IMG/VR virus record: IMGVR_UViG_3300032156_000014
Span: 1 to 52,498 of that record
From: a virus
DNA: 52,498 nucleotides
Reading direction: 5' to 3' (one strand)
Part shown: piece by piece, positions 25,080 through 33,982 of the stretch
Layout of the letters: each line of letters begins with the position of its first letter
Position numbering within the stretch: position 1 is the stretch's first letter
Translations under genes and position numbers: made by a program
The notes under the pieces: generated by a model
What the model was told of the DNA's origin: nothing
Databases searched by the model: none
The model's input: only the letters and a program-made list of their open reading frames with translations

Positions 25080-25931
25080 CTAAATTACTCTCATCCATCT
25101 TAAAATTGCACCCGCCTTTGCTGTGATAGCCGAACTTGCTACTTCTGAAGCAAACCGGGCTATAACATTTCCATTTCCTGAAGGCTGAATTATGCCCCAG
25201 ATAGTCGTCACGCTACCTACTGCTAAAGACGTAGAATTACTGGCTGCCGGAATATCATAAGCATTGGAATTATTAATAGTTGTTGTTGTAGCTGCCAAAG
25301 TACATTCACTTCTATAAGCAAGTTGGGTAGGTGATCCTGGCCCGTTTATAGCCCATCTTGATCCAGTAGTGGTAGCTTGTGCCGTATAAGGTATCAAAAA
25401 CTCAAACCAATAAGTCTCTCCTGCAGTTACGGGGAATGATAATCCAGTCACGTCTGCTATTGTATTAGCAACAGCATTATTATTCACCACATCTGCCGCC
25501 AAAACAACCACATTTAGTGCATTAATGGCCGCATTATTTGCACCCAGCATCTGGCTTTGTTTGATAGCTCCGGCAATCGTAGCAACGGTAAAACCAGATT
25601 TGTCGCTATACTGGAGCATTTCACCAGTTGCTAATATCCCTTTCCAAAGAATATATTCATTTGCATTTGCATCTAACTTTAAAGTTACCGTTGCGTTGAC
25701 AGTATCCTTATTATAGATAGCCAGAAAATCAATGATCCTCTGAGTGCTGTCAGCCGGACTTCCGACAATATCCACATTAGTTGTATTGTTAGTATTTGTG
25801 AGCGTCCGTCCCGGAGTGAATGCTGTAATCGTTATATCACGCCAAAATGCAGAACATTGCAGCTGGTCAGTTGTAATATTACCAGCTAATACCGCCTGTA
25901 GTTTATCTGTTGTTTCAGTTAAGATTATCAT
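25080..25931 (-). CDS. Virion surface-like protein (283 residues)
   Basis: A Thr/Ala/Asn-rich beta protein. The C-terminal half (TYWFEFLIPYTAQATTTGSR; ASSAITAKAGAILRWMRVI) has the pattern of a jelly-roll domain found on phage head fibres and decorations. It overlaps the collagen-like gene by 4 bases, suggesting that the two form a joint surface structure. No catalytic motif. Confidence 0.55.
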   Translation of the reverse strand: MIILTETTDKLQAVLAGNITTDQLQCSAFWRDITITAFTPGRTLTNTNNTTNVDIVGSPADSTQRIIDFLAIYNKDTVNATVTLKLDANANEYILWKGILATGEMLQYSDKSGFTVATIAGAIKQSQMLGANNAAINALNVVVLAADVVNNNAVANTIADVTGLSFPVTAGETYWFEFLIPYTAQATTTGSRWAINGPGSPTQLAYRSECTLAATTTTINNSNAYDIPAASNSTSLAVGSVTTIWGIIQPSGNGNVIARFASEVASSAITAKAGAILRWMRVI

Positions 25932-26287
25932 AATTGTCTTGATAATATTTGCGCTTGCGTTAAACCTCCTGATGGATCATTCCATTTTGTATCATAATTA
26001 TCGTTTGAATTTTTTATTAATACCTGGTTAATAGTTCCACCTGTAGGTACCCCAACTCCGGGACTTCCTTGTATCCCCTGTATTCCTTGGATGCCTTGCG
26101 CCCCGTCAACATAATCCACGCCCTTAACCGGAGTTTTACCGTCAATCCCGTATTTCTCTTCGACTGTAACCGCTATATTAATGCTTTCGTCAACAACAGA
26201 TATAGAAACATCATCAATATTCTCATTGACTGAAATGGCTGTATTGTCAATAATCTCCTCAATTGTTATGTTTACAAAACCACTCAT
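25928..26287 (-). CDS. Collagen-like head fibre protein (119 residues)
   Basis: Residues about 55-85 hold a collagen-like Gly-X-Y run (GAQGIQGIQGIQGSPGVGVP). The N-terminus is a beta/acidic segment (DDVSISVVDESINIAVTVEE). Short collagen runs trimerise phage fibres. It overlaps the genes on both sides by 4 bases. The call as head fibre rests on position between head genes. Confidence 0.65.
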   Translation of the reverse strand: MSGFVNITIEEIIDNTAISVNENIDDVSISVVDESINIAVTVEEKYGIDGKTPVKGVDYVDGAQGIQGIQGIQGSPGVGVPTGGTINQVLIKNSNDNYDTKWNDPSGGLTQAQILSRQL

Positions 26288-26586
26288 AGTATGTTCCAGC
26301 TACCTCGTATAAATGTTTTCACTATTCCTGTTGAACTCTTTATTGTTATGCCATAGGTAAGATTTCCTGGATTCCAATTTATAACCTGCTGGTCAATGAC
26401 AAATACCCAATTCACAGCATCGGTTATTGTTATTCCTGATCCAGACCTCAGTATGTCACCCCTGTTTGTTTTGAGTTCAACTTTTACCAGCGTCCCCGGA
26501 GGATGAGTGTTAAAAGTAAATGTCTTGGCATTTAGGGAGTCGCCTGATTTCAAGTCCGGGAAATTATATGTACCGTAATCTGCCAT
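26284..26586 (-). CDS. Small beta-rich virion protein (100 residues)
   Basis: MADYGTYNFPDLKSGDSLNA and the strongly beta-rich remainder (LVKVELKTNRGDILRSGSGI) suggest an immunoglobulin-like or adaptor domain. It is typical of short accessory virion genes next to collagen-like fibres. No named family recognised. Confidence 0.6.
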   Translation of the reverse strand: MADYGTYNFPDLKSGDSLNAKTFTFNTHPPGTLVKVELKTNRGDILRSGSGITITDAVNWVFVIDQQVINWNPGNLTYGITIKSSTGIVKTFIRGSWNIL

Positions 26587-26589
26587 TGT

Positions 26590-27207
26590 TTATATTCCAA
26601 AAGCATTTATATTCCAAAGAGGCGTAAAAACCCATTCAGTGTAAGTGGCCTTATTCGCGTACAGGAAGTTGTAAGCCGAAGGATCCATGTTGAAAGTATC
26701 CGGTAAGTCATCAGCAAGGACAGGATGCAGAAAATAGCTTTTATACTCAGGGGGTATCTTTCCATAAAGCTCTCTCATCCGGTTCCAGACATCACATAAT
26801 TTAAACGTAGGGTTAGCTTTCTCCCAATCTTTACCCTTTGGAAGCACGGTAAGGGCTTTGCCATGTAACTCAACAAGATGACGCTCGACATATTTGTAAA
26901 AGACATAATATGCTATAAGCGAAATCTTTGCAGAGTTCTTCAGCCCTTCCCATTTAAGTGTATAGCTTTTTCCTAAGAATATATGAGTGAATTCCTTGCC
27001 GTCAACCAGGTCAATATATTTCTGGGTAACGGGTATGCCTCCCTCTCCGGTACAATCGGCAATAAGAGCCGTATAAAGCGGATACCCAAGTAATTTGACA
27101 AGCACTTCTTTCTCATACTGAGTGATTGCCTGGGATAATTGAGTATCCGTAGATGCACCAGGAATAAGGATCTCTCCTGTGAAATATGTACTGTCAATAA
27201 AGGCCAT
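26590..27207 (-). CDS. Head-tail connector-like protein (205 residues)
   Basis: MAFIDSTYFTGEILIPGAST, then AITQYEKEVLVKLLGYPLY and KISLIAYYVFYKYVERHLVE, give the helical layout of a family found between capsid and tail genes in Bacteroidota phages. I recall it as a connector-type protein but cannot name it firmly. Confidence 0.6.
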   Translation of the reverse strand: MAFIDSTYFTGEILIPGASTDTQLSQAITQYEKEVLVKLLGYPLYTALIADCTGEGGIPVTQKYIDLVDGKEFTHIFLGKSYTLKWEGLKNSAKISLIAYYVFYKYVERHLVELHGKALTVLPKGKDWEKANPTFKLCDVWNRMRELYGKIPPEYKSYFLHPVLADDLPDTFNMDPSAYNFLYANKATYTEWVFTPLWNINAFGI

Positions 27208-27212
27208 CAGCG

Positions 27213-27623
27213 TTATTTCTTAGCTTTCCGTACTGCTTTCTTCGCTGCAGGCTTTTTGCCTTTCTTAGCTTTCGACTTAATAGCACTTTTTGCCAGCTTA
27301 ACCTTTTCAAGCTCAGCCTTCTTCTCGGCTTCAAGGCGCTCCCTTTCTGCTACCCCTGCCTTCTCTTTCTCTTCTTTCTCAAGGCGTTCAGCCTCTAACC
27401 TGGCCTGTTCATCAGCATCATTCCCCTCATTTGCTCTCTGTTCATCCGTGCTTTCACCCGCAGACGCATCTCCCTGCTGTCCAGATTCGCCTGAAGTGGA
27501 TGCAGGGATTTCTCCCTGCTCCTGTTCTTCAGTATCTTCAAAGGGAGTTGCGGAACCCTTTTTTAAGAGGATCTCCGCAATCTTCCCATGAAGTCTCTTT
27601 CCTGTCTTAGAAATAACTTCCAT
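27213..27623 (-). CDS. Low-complexity coiled-coil protein with a histone-like tail (136 residues)
   Basis: After a short N-terminus (MEVISKTGKRLHGKIAEILL) the protein has an acidic disordered stretch (EEQEQGEIPAST), a Glu/Lys helix of about 50 residues, and a Lys/Ala end (KGKKPAAKKAVRKAKK) like H1 histone tails. The basic end could bind DNA. It lies just after the exported repeat protein. Function unknown. Confidence 0.65.
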   Translation of the reverse strand: MEVISKTGKRLHGKIAEILLKKGSATPFEDTEEQEQGEIPASTSGESGQQGDASAGESTDEQRANEGNDADEQARLEAERLEKEEKEKAGVAERERLEAEKKAELEKVKLAKSAIKSKAKKGKKPAAKKAVRKAKK

Positions 27624-27624
27624 G

Positions 27625-29358
27625 TCAGTACGTTACTAATATAGGTCCCTTATCTGCAGTAAATGTGGTGCCAGGTGTTATATCAGCCTTTGTACCCCAT
27701 GTTCCCGCAGTCGTTCCTGTAATGAACTTACTGCCAGGAATAGGATAAGCCCTGAATTTAGCAGTAGTACCATTAAACTGAAGCACTGCATAATATTTCC
27801 CGGCAACAGCCGCATAAGTAGTTGTAAATGGAACGCTTTGAAAATTTGCAGCAGTACCAACTATTGCAGCAGCTCCGCCAACAGCCCTTGATGTGGCAAC
27901 CTGAGTGCCGGCTGAATTGCATAGCTGAACAACAACCGAATCAGTTGCTCCAACAGAACCGATGAGATAAGTAATACCTGTCAGTGTTACATTATAAGGT
28001 ATATCAAGTTCCACCCACCAGCGCGCACCATTTGAACAAGCCACATCAGTACCAGAAGTAGCCAGGACAGTCGAGCCTCCTTTAGACCAGATGACTGGCG
28101 ACGGATTCGGAATGGTATAACCGCCAGTAAATGTTACATTCTTATCAAACGCATACCCGGCTGACTGAGTAGAAGTAATTCCCCATGTTGCCAGCGTTGG
28201 AGTAGCATTAGGTGTTAAAGTAACTGTCAATGCTTCCTGAGTGTCACCACCAGCGTCGCTATCTGCATCACCCTGAACTATAAGAGTAGGTTGCACGTCA
28301 TCTGCTGTCGCTGGTCCTACCCTAAGCGTTTTATCAAAACGATAACCATTTGATTGTGTTGATGTAATATCCCATACGGCGCTTGTAGGTGTAGCATTTG
28401 GAGTTAAAACAATAGCCAGGGCATCGTTTGTGTCACCTCCTGCATCACTATCCGCGTCGCCGCGTATTGAAAATACAGGTAATGTCTCATTTGTTGTGGC
28501 CAGGCCAATGGTTAATGACTTATCAAATCTGTATCCTGCGCTTTGTGTACTCGTTATGTCCCAAACCGCACTCGTCGGTGTTGCATTAGCCGTAAGATCA
28601 ATTGTAAGGGCCTCATCGGTATCACCCCCCGCATCGCTGTCAGCATCTGCAATAATAGCCAGTGCCGGAGTTGTTTCATTTGCCGAAGTCGCTCCAATAT
28701 TGACATTTGATGCTGTTATTGCAACTGTCCCGCTTGAAGTGATTGTAGTTGAACTGCCAACATCACCCAGGGTCAGGGCCCCGGTTCCTCCGGCACCGAT
28801 AGTCAGGGCAGCATCTGTATTATTATCTTTAGATGTTAAAGTGACAGTGCCTGAAGTTGCCCTGGAGAATGTTACCGTTCCTGAATTTGCTGCGATATCA
28901 TAACAATAAGAAGTCCTTACATCAAACGAGGCTATCTTAGTTTTCTGAGTGGCCCCGCTTGCAACATATTCCAGTTTAAGCCAGTTATAATTGGCCGGCG
29001 TGGTTGATGATATTGTAACGGGATTATTAGCCGAGCTGGTCCATACCACTGAATCGCTTATCTGAACCCATGAACTTGCCGAAGTCACCCGTCCATAGGC
29101 CTTTATCTTAACGCTCGGAGTCCCCGATACAGCTGTCAGCGTTGTAGTAAACGTCTGATGCTGGTAGTATTTCTGGATATTCGTAATGGTAATTGTCGAC
29201 GTGTCACTGGTTACGGTCGTGTCATTAGCTGTAAAAGCCATTGGCGCCGTCAGCATATTACCACCTGTACGAATTATCCCTGTCCGTGCTGTCTGTGCAA
29301 TGCTGACCGCTGTTAAAGCGATCAGCATTAATACAATAGTGAATAACTTTTTCATCAT
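27625..29358 (-). CDS. Exported-looking repeat protein next to the capsid gene (577 residues)
   Basis: The N-terminus is a Sec-type signal peptide (MKKLFTIVLMLIALTAVSIA, then QTA). The middle carries three repeats of about 63 residues (near 228-285, 291-348 and 354-408), each with DADSDAGGDT, NATPT and ITSTQS. The C-terminal 160 residues are beta-rich. No enzyme motif is visible. A signal peptide is unusual for a gene lying between the major capsid and connector genes. It may be a surface-displayed adhesin, a decoration protein or a secreted factor; none is proven. Confidence 0.65.
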   Translation of the reverse strand: MMKKLFTIVLMLIALTAVSIAQTARTGIIRTGGNMLTAPMAFTANDTTVTSDTSTITITNIQKYYQHQTFTTTLTAVSGTPSVKIKAYGRVTSASSWVQISDSVVWTSSANNPVTISSTTPANYNWLKLEYVASGATQKTKIASFDVRTSYCYDIAANSGTVTFSRATSGTVTLTSKDNNTDAALTIGAGGTGALTLGDVGSSTTITSSGTVAITASNVNIGATSANETTPALAIIADADSDAGGDTDEALTIDLTANATPTSAVWDITSTQSAGYRFDKSLTIGLATTNETLPVFSIRGDADSDAGGDTNDALAIVLTPNATPTSAVWDITSTQSNGYRFDKTLRVGPATADDVQPTLIVQGDADSDAGGDTQEALTVTLTPNATPTLATWGITSTQSAGYAFDKNVTFTGGYTIPNPSPVIWSKGGSTVLATSGTDVACSNGARWWVELDIPYNVTLTGITYLIGSVGATDSVVVQLCNSAGTQVATSRAVGGAAAIVGTAANFQSVPFTTTYAAVAGKYYAVLQFNGTTAKFRAYPIPGSKFITGTTAGTWGTKADITPGTTFTADKGPILVTY

Positions 29359-29420
29359 GTATAAGATTTTAATTGATATTATATCGATCTTTTCTCAGTT
29401 GCTGTCAATCAAAATCCTGA

Positions 29421-30761
29421 TTATGTAGTTATTGCAGCCACGGCAGCATCAAGGTCAGAGCAGTATATAACTGCAGCTTTGTCTCTCACACCAAAAGCAA
29501 GACGGACCTTGATAACAACAGTTTTTTGTCCTTCAGTAAAGTCAGTGCCGTTGTATCCTACCTCAAGGGTCATATCCTTGCGTTTCCCGATCATCAGCTG
29601 CTTGCTGTCAAGCACGACTGCTATGTTTGCTGCCATGACAGTTGAGGTCGTTTTGATGATCCTCATGCCACAAACATAAGTCGGCTCTCCCAGAACGTCA
29701 AAAACAACCCTGCGGTCAATCTTACTGTTATCCAGTTGATCTTTTTCAGAAGCCAGTTCATTAATCTCCTGTGCAGCAAGAAGAACCACATCGGGGCGAT
29801 AGTTACTTGCCTCTGCCTGTAGCTTCATTGTGGCAATACAATCTACCTTGTTTGCGTTTGCTATTGTTGATGCATAGGTCGTAGCACTTGCAAAGTTGGT
29901 CTTTTTGTTACTGGTGAGCAATCCTGCGAGTGCAGAAGAGTCATCACCTGCCGTTCCGAGCATCTGATAATCAACATTGTCGAGAATCTTGCTCGGGCCC
30001 GTGACTGCGATTTCTTCCATTGCTTCTTCCAGGTCGTCAAGAGTCTCGTCCGATAACGTGAAATATGTTGCAATGAAGAAAGCCTTGAATTCAACAGTCT
30101 TAAGCAGGAAGCTTGACTTACTAGAAGCCGAACCTTCAGTCTTAGTGCCTGCCCCCTCCTCATAGGTGTAAACAACCAATAGGCTCATATAGGGTCTGCC
30201 GATGGTTTTTGAAGGCATCCAGTCAGTAACATGCGGGTATATGGTCAGCGGGATCCCTACCCTCTGGGGATCGAGTTCGGTGAGCCGTATTGTTGCGACG
30301 TTGCTCTGGACAATGTTGCTTTCAAGCATATCGACAGCTACCTTAACAGTCATTTCCGGGCTGACTTTATTGCCTTTCTTTGAGAAGTATTCTTTCAGCG
30401 ACTTACGCTGTCCGAAATCATCATTCTTATCAGTGAGCAGTCCCGGGGCATCTTTCGAAGCTTCCATGACAGCATTGATAAGGGCCTGCTTGAACATTTC
30501 CTTGAAATTCTTGGGTTTTTCAACCTCTTTATTCCCCTGTTCTTTCAGGGCATTGATAGCTGCAGCATTGGCAGCAGCTTCGGTAACGAGCTTGTCAACA
30601 CTCTCCTTGAGAGCCTTGATATCTTCGTTAGTGAGTTTGTCTGCGATGGCTTTGTTTATTCCATCGACGCGAGTTTCAAGGTCCGTTTTCTTCACATTAT
30701 CTTTCTGTGAATCAGCGATAAGTCCCTTTATCTCTTGTAGCAAAAGTTCTTTTTCGTTCAT
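29421..30761 (-). CDS. Major capsid protein, HK97 fold
   Basis: The 446-residue protein has an N-terminal coiled-coil scaffold-like delta region (about 1-100). The HK97-type body follows (IVQSNVATIRLTELDPQRVG; FKAFFIATYFTLSDETLDDL; DVVLLAAQEINELASEKDQL) and a C-terminal beta segment (GQKTVVIKVRLAFGVRD). It lies after portal and protease, the standard head order. The delta region would be removed by the protease during maturation. Confidence 0.88.
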   Translation of the reverse strand: MNEKELLLQEIKGLIADSQKDNVKKTDLETRVDGINKAIADKLTNEDIKALKESVDKLVTEAAANAAAINALKEQGNKEVEKPKNFKEMFKQALINAVMEASKDAPGLLTDKNDDFGQRKSLKEYFSKKGNKVSPEMTVKVAVDMLESNIVQSNVATIRLTELDPQRVGIPLTIYPHVTDWMPSKTIGRPYMSLLVVYTYEEGAGTKTEGSASSKSSFLLKTVEFKAFFIATYFTLSDETLDDLEEAMEEIAVTGPSKILDNVDYQMLGTAGDDSSALAGLLTSNKKTNFASATTYASTIANANKVDCIATMKLQAEASNYRPDVVLLAAQEINELASEKDQLDNSKIDRRVVFDVLGEPTYVCGMRIIKTTSTVMAANIAVVLDSKQLMIGKRKDMTLEVGYNGTDFTEGQKTVVIKVRLAFGVRDKAAVIYCSDLDAAVAAITT

Positions 30762-30767
30762 TTTGAA

Positions 30768-31733
30768 TTAATTTTTTAAGTTTGACAATAAAAATTTGTA
30801 ATCGATCTGAGTGGGCTTATCCGGTTCAGATATAATATGAGTGCCCTGCACGGGCGGGTCATCTTGTTTTTTTCGTGATACTGGCTTGTGACATTTCGGA
30901 CAGTCGACATATCCCATACCAGCTTCAGATACAGAGTTATAGTCGAATTCATGTCCGCAAGACGGGCAAACAACCATATCTTTGCTTATCCCGTTATCAA
31001 GTGTCGGAGTGGCAGTATTGCTTCCAAGCGGTACTGCAGATCCTTCAACCAGCTTCGCTTCGAGAACATACCAGAAATAACCTCTCTCGTCAGCAACTTC
31101 CGGGTTTGCTATCTGAGGATAATATTTCTTCCAGGCTTCATATTCATTCGGGTACTCTTCATCATTGATGGCAAAATCCATCTTGACATAGTACATCCCA
31201 ACGGAATGATTTCTTACCCAGCTGTTTGCATACTGGTTGAACATATACTCATTACGCTTCTTAAGAATTTCCGATTCAAAAAGAAGTGCTTCAGTGGTTC
31301 CCTGGTAAGAATAACCAAGCTCGGACCATTTGAAGTTCTTAACATAGGCTTTCAGCTGGTCGCCGTCGGCAATGATTTTTTCAAATTCCATGTCGTGCTC
31401 CTGCAGGTGCATGATCATCTTATTGTTCTGAAGGCTTCTGTTCCAGAGGCCTGGCAAATGCAGGTCATTATGATTGTCAAGGAAATTTGTCGTGTTGATC
31501 ACACAGACAACTTTAAGCGAATCCATGTTCGGCAGGTCGGCAATAGTACTTCCTTCTGCCTTCATTGCTTTTGCTTTCTCCGGGTCCAGAACAAGGGTCG
31601 GCTTAATAATAACCGGACAGTCAGCATCCTTCTTAACAGCTTTTTTCTGAGCTATTAACTTATCCCTGTTCTCAACCAGAAATTTGAACAGATCTTTTTT
31701 GGTCGCAAATTCCATGTTACCATAATGTTCCAT
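30768..31733 (-). CDS. Prohead protease with C-terminal zinc ribbon
   Basis: A 321-residue protein. HLQEHDMEFEKIIADGDQLK and KLVEGSAVPLGSNTATPT are the His and Ser regions of phage prohead proteases, with a long insert between. Unusually, a C-terminal zinc ribbon follows (CPSCGHEFDY, about 256-265, and YVDCPKCHKPV, about 275-285). An inner ATG at 31715 (MEFATKKDLFKF) could also be the start. Position between portal and capsid gene supports the call. Confidence 0.72.
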   Translation of the reverse strand: MEHYGNMEFATKKDLFKFLVENRDKLIAQKKAVKKDADCPVIIKPTLVLDPEKAKAMKAEGSTIADLPNMDSLKVVCVINTTNFLDNHNDLHLPGLWNRSLQNNKMIMHLQEHDMEFEKIIADGDQLKAYVKNFKWSELGYSYQGTTEALLFESEILKKRNEYMFNQYANSWVRNHSVGMYYVKMDFAINDEEYPNEYEAWKKYYPQIANPEVADERGYFWYVLEAKLVEGSAVPLGSNTATPTLDNGISKDMVVCPSCGHEFDYNSVSEAGMGYVDCPKCHKPVSRKKQDDPPVQGTHIISEPDKPTQIDYKFLLSNLKN

Positions 31734-31737
31734 TGCC

Positions 31738-31905
31738 TTATTCCTTTATAAGTTCTTTCTCAATCAAAAACGCCATTAGCCTCATCATGAAATAATCTTT
31801 CATGCAGTTCACTGAGCAGTACCCGAAAATCCTTGCCTTGTGCCAATTACAGAAATGACATCTCGGCATTGTTTCGTAATTAATATGTCCGTTCGATAGT
31901 GACAT
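31738..31905 (-). CDS. Small zinc-binding protein (55 residues)
   Basis: ATG 31905 to stop 31738: MSLSNGHINYETMPRCHFCN, then YCSVNCMKDYFMM. CxxC and CxxxC pairs about 11 residues apart suggest a treble-clef or MYND-like zinc site. It precedes the protease gene by 4 bases. Function unknown. Confidence 0.65.
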   Translation of the reverse strand: MSLSNGHINYETMPRCHFCNWHKARIFGYCSVNCMKDYFMMRLMAFLIEKELIKE

Positions 31906-31907
31906 CC

Positions 31908-32003
31908 TTACTTCTTAATAAGCTCTTTATCATCAAGTTTCTTCTGCTTTAGTTCCCGGAGCTTCTTAATCTCTTCCGGGGTTAGTTTTTTCTTTGTGCT
32001 CAT
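31908..32003 (-). CDS. Very small basic protein (31 residues)
   Basis: ATG 32003 overlaps the portal stop by 4 bases; it ends at 31908. The peptide (MSTKKKLTPEEIKKLRELKQ) is a Lys-rich helix. The overlap and the tight fit with the next start at 31905 argue for a real gene. Function unknown. Confidence 0.5.
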   Translation of the reverse strand: MSTKKKLTPEEIKKLRELKQKKLDDKELIKK

Positions 32004-33364
32004 TCTGTTACTGTTTGGGTTTGTTCAACTGGTTTGTTTGCAGCATCGCGCTGATATTTATAAACATCGCCTCCGTCAACCGGATCCATATCAAGCAGTC
32101 CGAGATACTGGTTCCATGTTATGATATTGTTATTATAAGATTTTTCTGCTGTACTTGCATTAAGGGACAGGGCTGCAGCTTTCTCCTTAAATGCATCCTG
32201 AAGGGCCTCGATGTGCGAGAAGTCGGTTCTCAGTTCAAAGCCATAGTCGCGCATTTTAAGGCGCTCGGTATAATACAGGTCCTCATTCTCGACCATAGGA
32301 ATGATCGTGTCCTGGTAGAGCCGCCTTACAGCCTGTACCTGATTCTCAAAGGTTGCACCAGCGATATAGGTTTTATAAATCTCCGGGGGAATACGGAAGC
32401 CATTCGATATGATCATGGCATTGTTTGAGAAGTCACTGTAAATGCCAAGTTCGCTGGGAGACATCACGGTTCGGATGAAGTCAATGTCCGAATGGCTGAT
32501 AAGAAACTGTTTCTGCTTTGCCCTCAGTCCATATTCCGACTTGAATACCGAATCGATCTCGTCTTTCTGATCTTTCTGCAGTGGTATCTGGGTACCGGTG
32601 GCATCTTTATTGTTGGCCTTTATTATTCCCTGCATACCCCTGTGCTCCAGAAGCACATTCATTGCCTCAAATGCAAGCTGGGTATTGGTAATTGGCATTC
32701 TGAGATTTTCAAGACGAGACGTCCCGATTATTGAGTTCCCGGCATCAGATAGGTTAAGATCATTGAAATGAATAATATTGTCAGGATCAAAGTCTTTTAC
32801 CGGGTTATAATTGGTAAGGCAGTATTTCTCAATGATCCCTTTTAATTCAACCTGGTCATAAAGCTTGCCGGTTTGCCTGACAGTAACATATTCCGAAGGC
32901 AGATTAAATAATGTCCGGACAGTTGTTATGTCGGTCTGAAATGTCTTAAGGGGATTGTTGGTATAAACATAATTATTGCCAAAGGTGTAAAACATGAAAT
33001 ACCTCTCAAGATTATACTCCTTTGCACTCTGCAGGGGGTTGGGCCTTTCAACAAATAGCTTTCGTGCATTCTGAACAGCCGGTCGTTTAGAGTTCCAGGG
33101 AATCTCTTTCTCATTAAGATCCACCAGGTATTTCTTACCCCTCGCTGCACAGCTGGCGAGTATGTCTATACAACCGAACAGAACGGGATTCTCTGCCACG
33201 GCCTGCCTGTACTGATGCGAATTTGACAGCGCGAGCCATGCGGGTTTATCTACAAGGAACTGATAATTAGAGGCGTTGATAGTAGAGCGCGATACTCCTG
33301 AGAACTTCGCAAATAACTGAGATAGTGAGTAGAATGTTCTTTCAAGAACGTTACCGTCAGCCAT
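32000..33364 (-). CDS. Portal protein (HK97 type)
   Basis: The 454-residue protein starts at ATG 33364 (MADGNVLERTFYSLSQLFAK). VFGCIDILASCAARG-like and FVERPNPLQSAKEYNLERY segments, then LENLRMPITNTQLAFEAMNV and ISNGFRIPPEIYKTYIAGAT, match HK97-family portals. It forms the dodecameric channel for DNA packaging. The palindrome at 33406-33420 lies just upstream and it heads the head-gene transcript. Confidence 0.93.
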   Translation of the reverse strand: MADGNVLERTFYSLSQLFAKFSGVSRSTINASNYQFLVDKPAWLALSNSHQYRQAVAENPVLFGCIDILASCAARGKKYLVDLNEKEIPWNSKRPAVQNARKLFVERPNPLQSAKEYNLERYFMFYTFGNNYVYTNNPLKTFQTDITTVRTLFNLPSEYVTVRQTGKLYDQVELKGIIEKYCLTNYNPVKDFDPDNIIHFNDLNLSDAGNSIIGTSRLENLRMPITNTQLAFEAMNVLLEHRGMQGIIKANNKDATGTQIPLQKDQKDEIDSVFKSEYGLRAKQKQFLISHSDIDFIRTVMSPSELGIYSDFSNNAMIISNGFRIPPEIYKTYIAGATFENQVQAVRRLYQDTIIPMVENEDLYYTERLKMRDYGFELRTDFSHIEALQDAFKEKAAALSLNASTAEKSYNNNIITWNQYLGLLDMDPVDGGDVYKYQRDAANKPVEQTQTVTE

Positions 33365-33390
33365 CAAAAAAGCTTTCCGGTAAATTTACA

Positions 33391-33420
33391 AGAGTAAATC
33401 CTATTGTGCTATTCTGACAC
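33391..33420 (-). promoter_or_regulatory. Palindrome-type promoter for portal and head genes
   Basis: On the plus strand a TAAATCCTA stretch (a weak CAAAnnTA relative) is followed after two bases by GTGCTATTCTGACAC (33406-33420), a copy of the phage palindrome. It lies about 40 bases upstream of the portal ATG, in an 85-base gap after the stop at 33451. No -33 box is visible. Confidence 0.6.
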
Positions 33421-33450
33421 GTTAATACTGTCTGTTAAGCGGACATAATA

Positions 33451-33747
33451 TTAAACCGGGGGTATTTGAACTTTAAGGTATTCGCCTTTCTTTAGATCGA
33501 CTTCAACGACTCCTTCGTTTCCTGATCCTGCTTTGTACTGACATTTATATTCGCCTGGCTTTAATGTGATTGTTAGTATATTACCGTAATTAAAGAGATA
33601 TGTATTTATTAACTCTTCGCCCCTGTAGAGCCAGACTGTCGTGCTGTTTTCCTGAGAGCAAATTGAAATCTTTCCTATGTCGGGAATAAGGGCATTGAGG
33701 ATTAACCAGATTACTATTAAACCAATTCCGATCCAGAATAGAGTCAC
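33451..33747 (-). CDS. Membrane-anchored small protein (98 residues)
   Basis: An N-terminal membrane segment (MTLFWIGIGLIVIWLILNAL) is followed by a beta-rich domain of about 70 residues (STTVWLYRGEELINTYLFNY; GEYLKVQIPPV). The first 25 residues could also be a signal anchor. The gene ends the packaging transcript before the portal promoter. Function unknown. Confidence 0.6.
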   Translation of the reverse strand: MTLFWIGIGLIVIWLILNALIPDIGKISICSQENSTTVWLYRGEELINTYLFNYGNILTITLKPGEYKCQYKAGSGNEGVVEVDLKKGEYLKVQIPPV

Positions 33748-33817
33748 TTAGAATGATTTTACCTGAGCCAAGTTATGCAATATTTGCCAGTGTTGAAATA
33801 GCAGGAATTTGCTATCA

Positions 33818-33982
33818 TTATTTTTCTTTTATCTCAATGGCCCATACCCCGCCGGGCAGTTTCCTTGCTTTATGGCCTCCTGGGAGCATGTTCTTCATGC
33901 ACCTGCGAATAACTGTCTTTGCAGATACCTTTTTGCCTGCTATCTTAAATGACTTGCTATATTCGTCCGGGGTGAGGATCAT
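33818..33982 (-). CDS. Small HTH-like protein (54 residues)
   Basis: ATG 33982 overlaps the upstream stop by 4 bases. MILTPDEYSKSFKIAGKKVS, then AKTVIRRCMKN and LPGGVWAIEI, resemble small excisionase/HTH DNA-binding proteins. About 70 bases without a gene follow before the next start at 33747. Regulatory role inferred. Confidence 0.55.
   Translation of the reverse strand: MILTPDEYSKSFKIAGKKVSAKTVIRRCMKNMLPGGHKARKLPGGVWAIEIKEK

Noticed and set aside
28430-28903. Plus-strand frame over the repeat protein
   Set aside because: It only mirrors the repeats of the minus-strand gene and carries their period.
30202-30771. Long plus-strand frame (189 residues) over the capsid gene
   Set aside because: It is the antisense of the major capsid gene, has no recognisable motif, and follows the composition expected for a reverse-strand shadow.
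30888-31658. Plus-strand frame of 256 residues over the prohead protease
   Set aside because: Antisense of a well-supported minus-strand gene, low-complexity hydrophobic composition, and no promoter or start signal.
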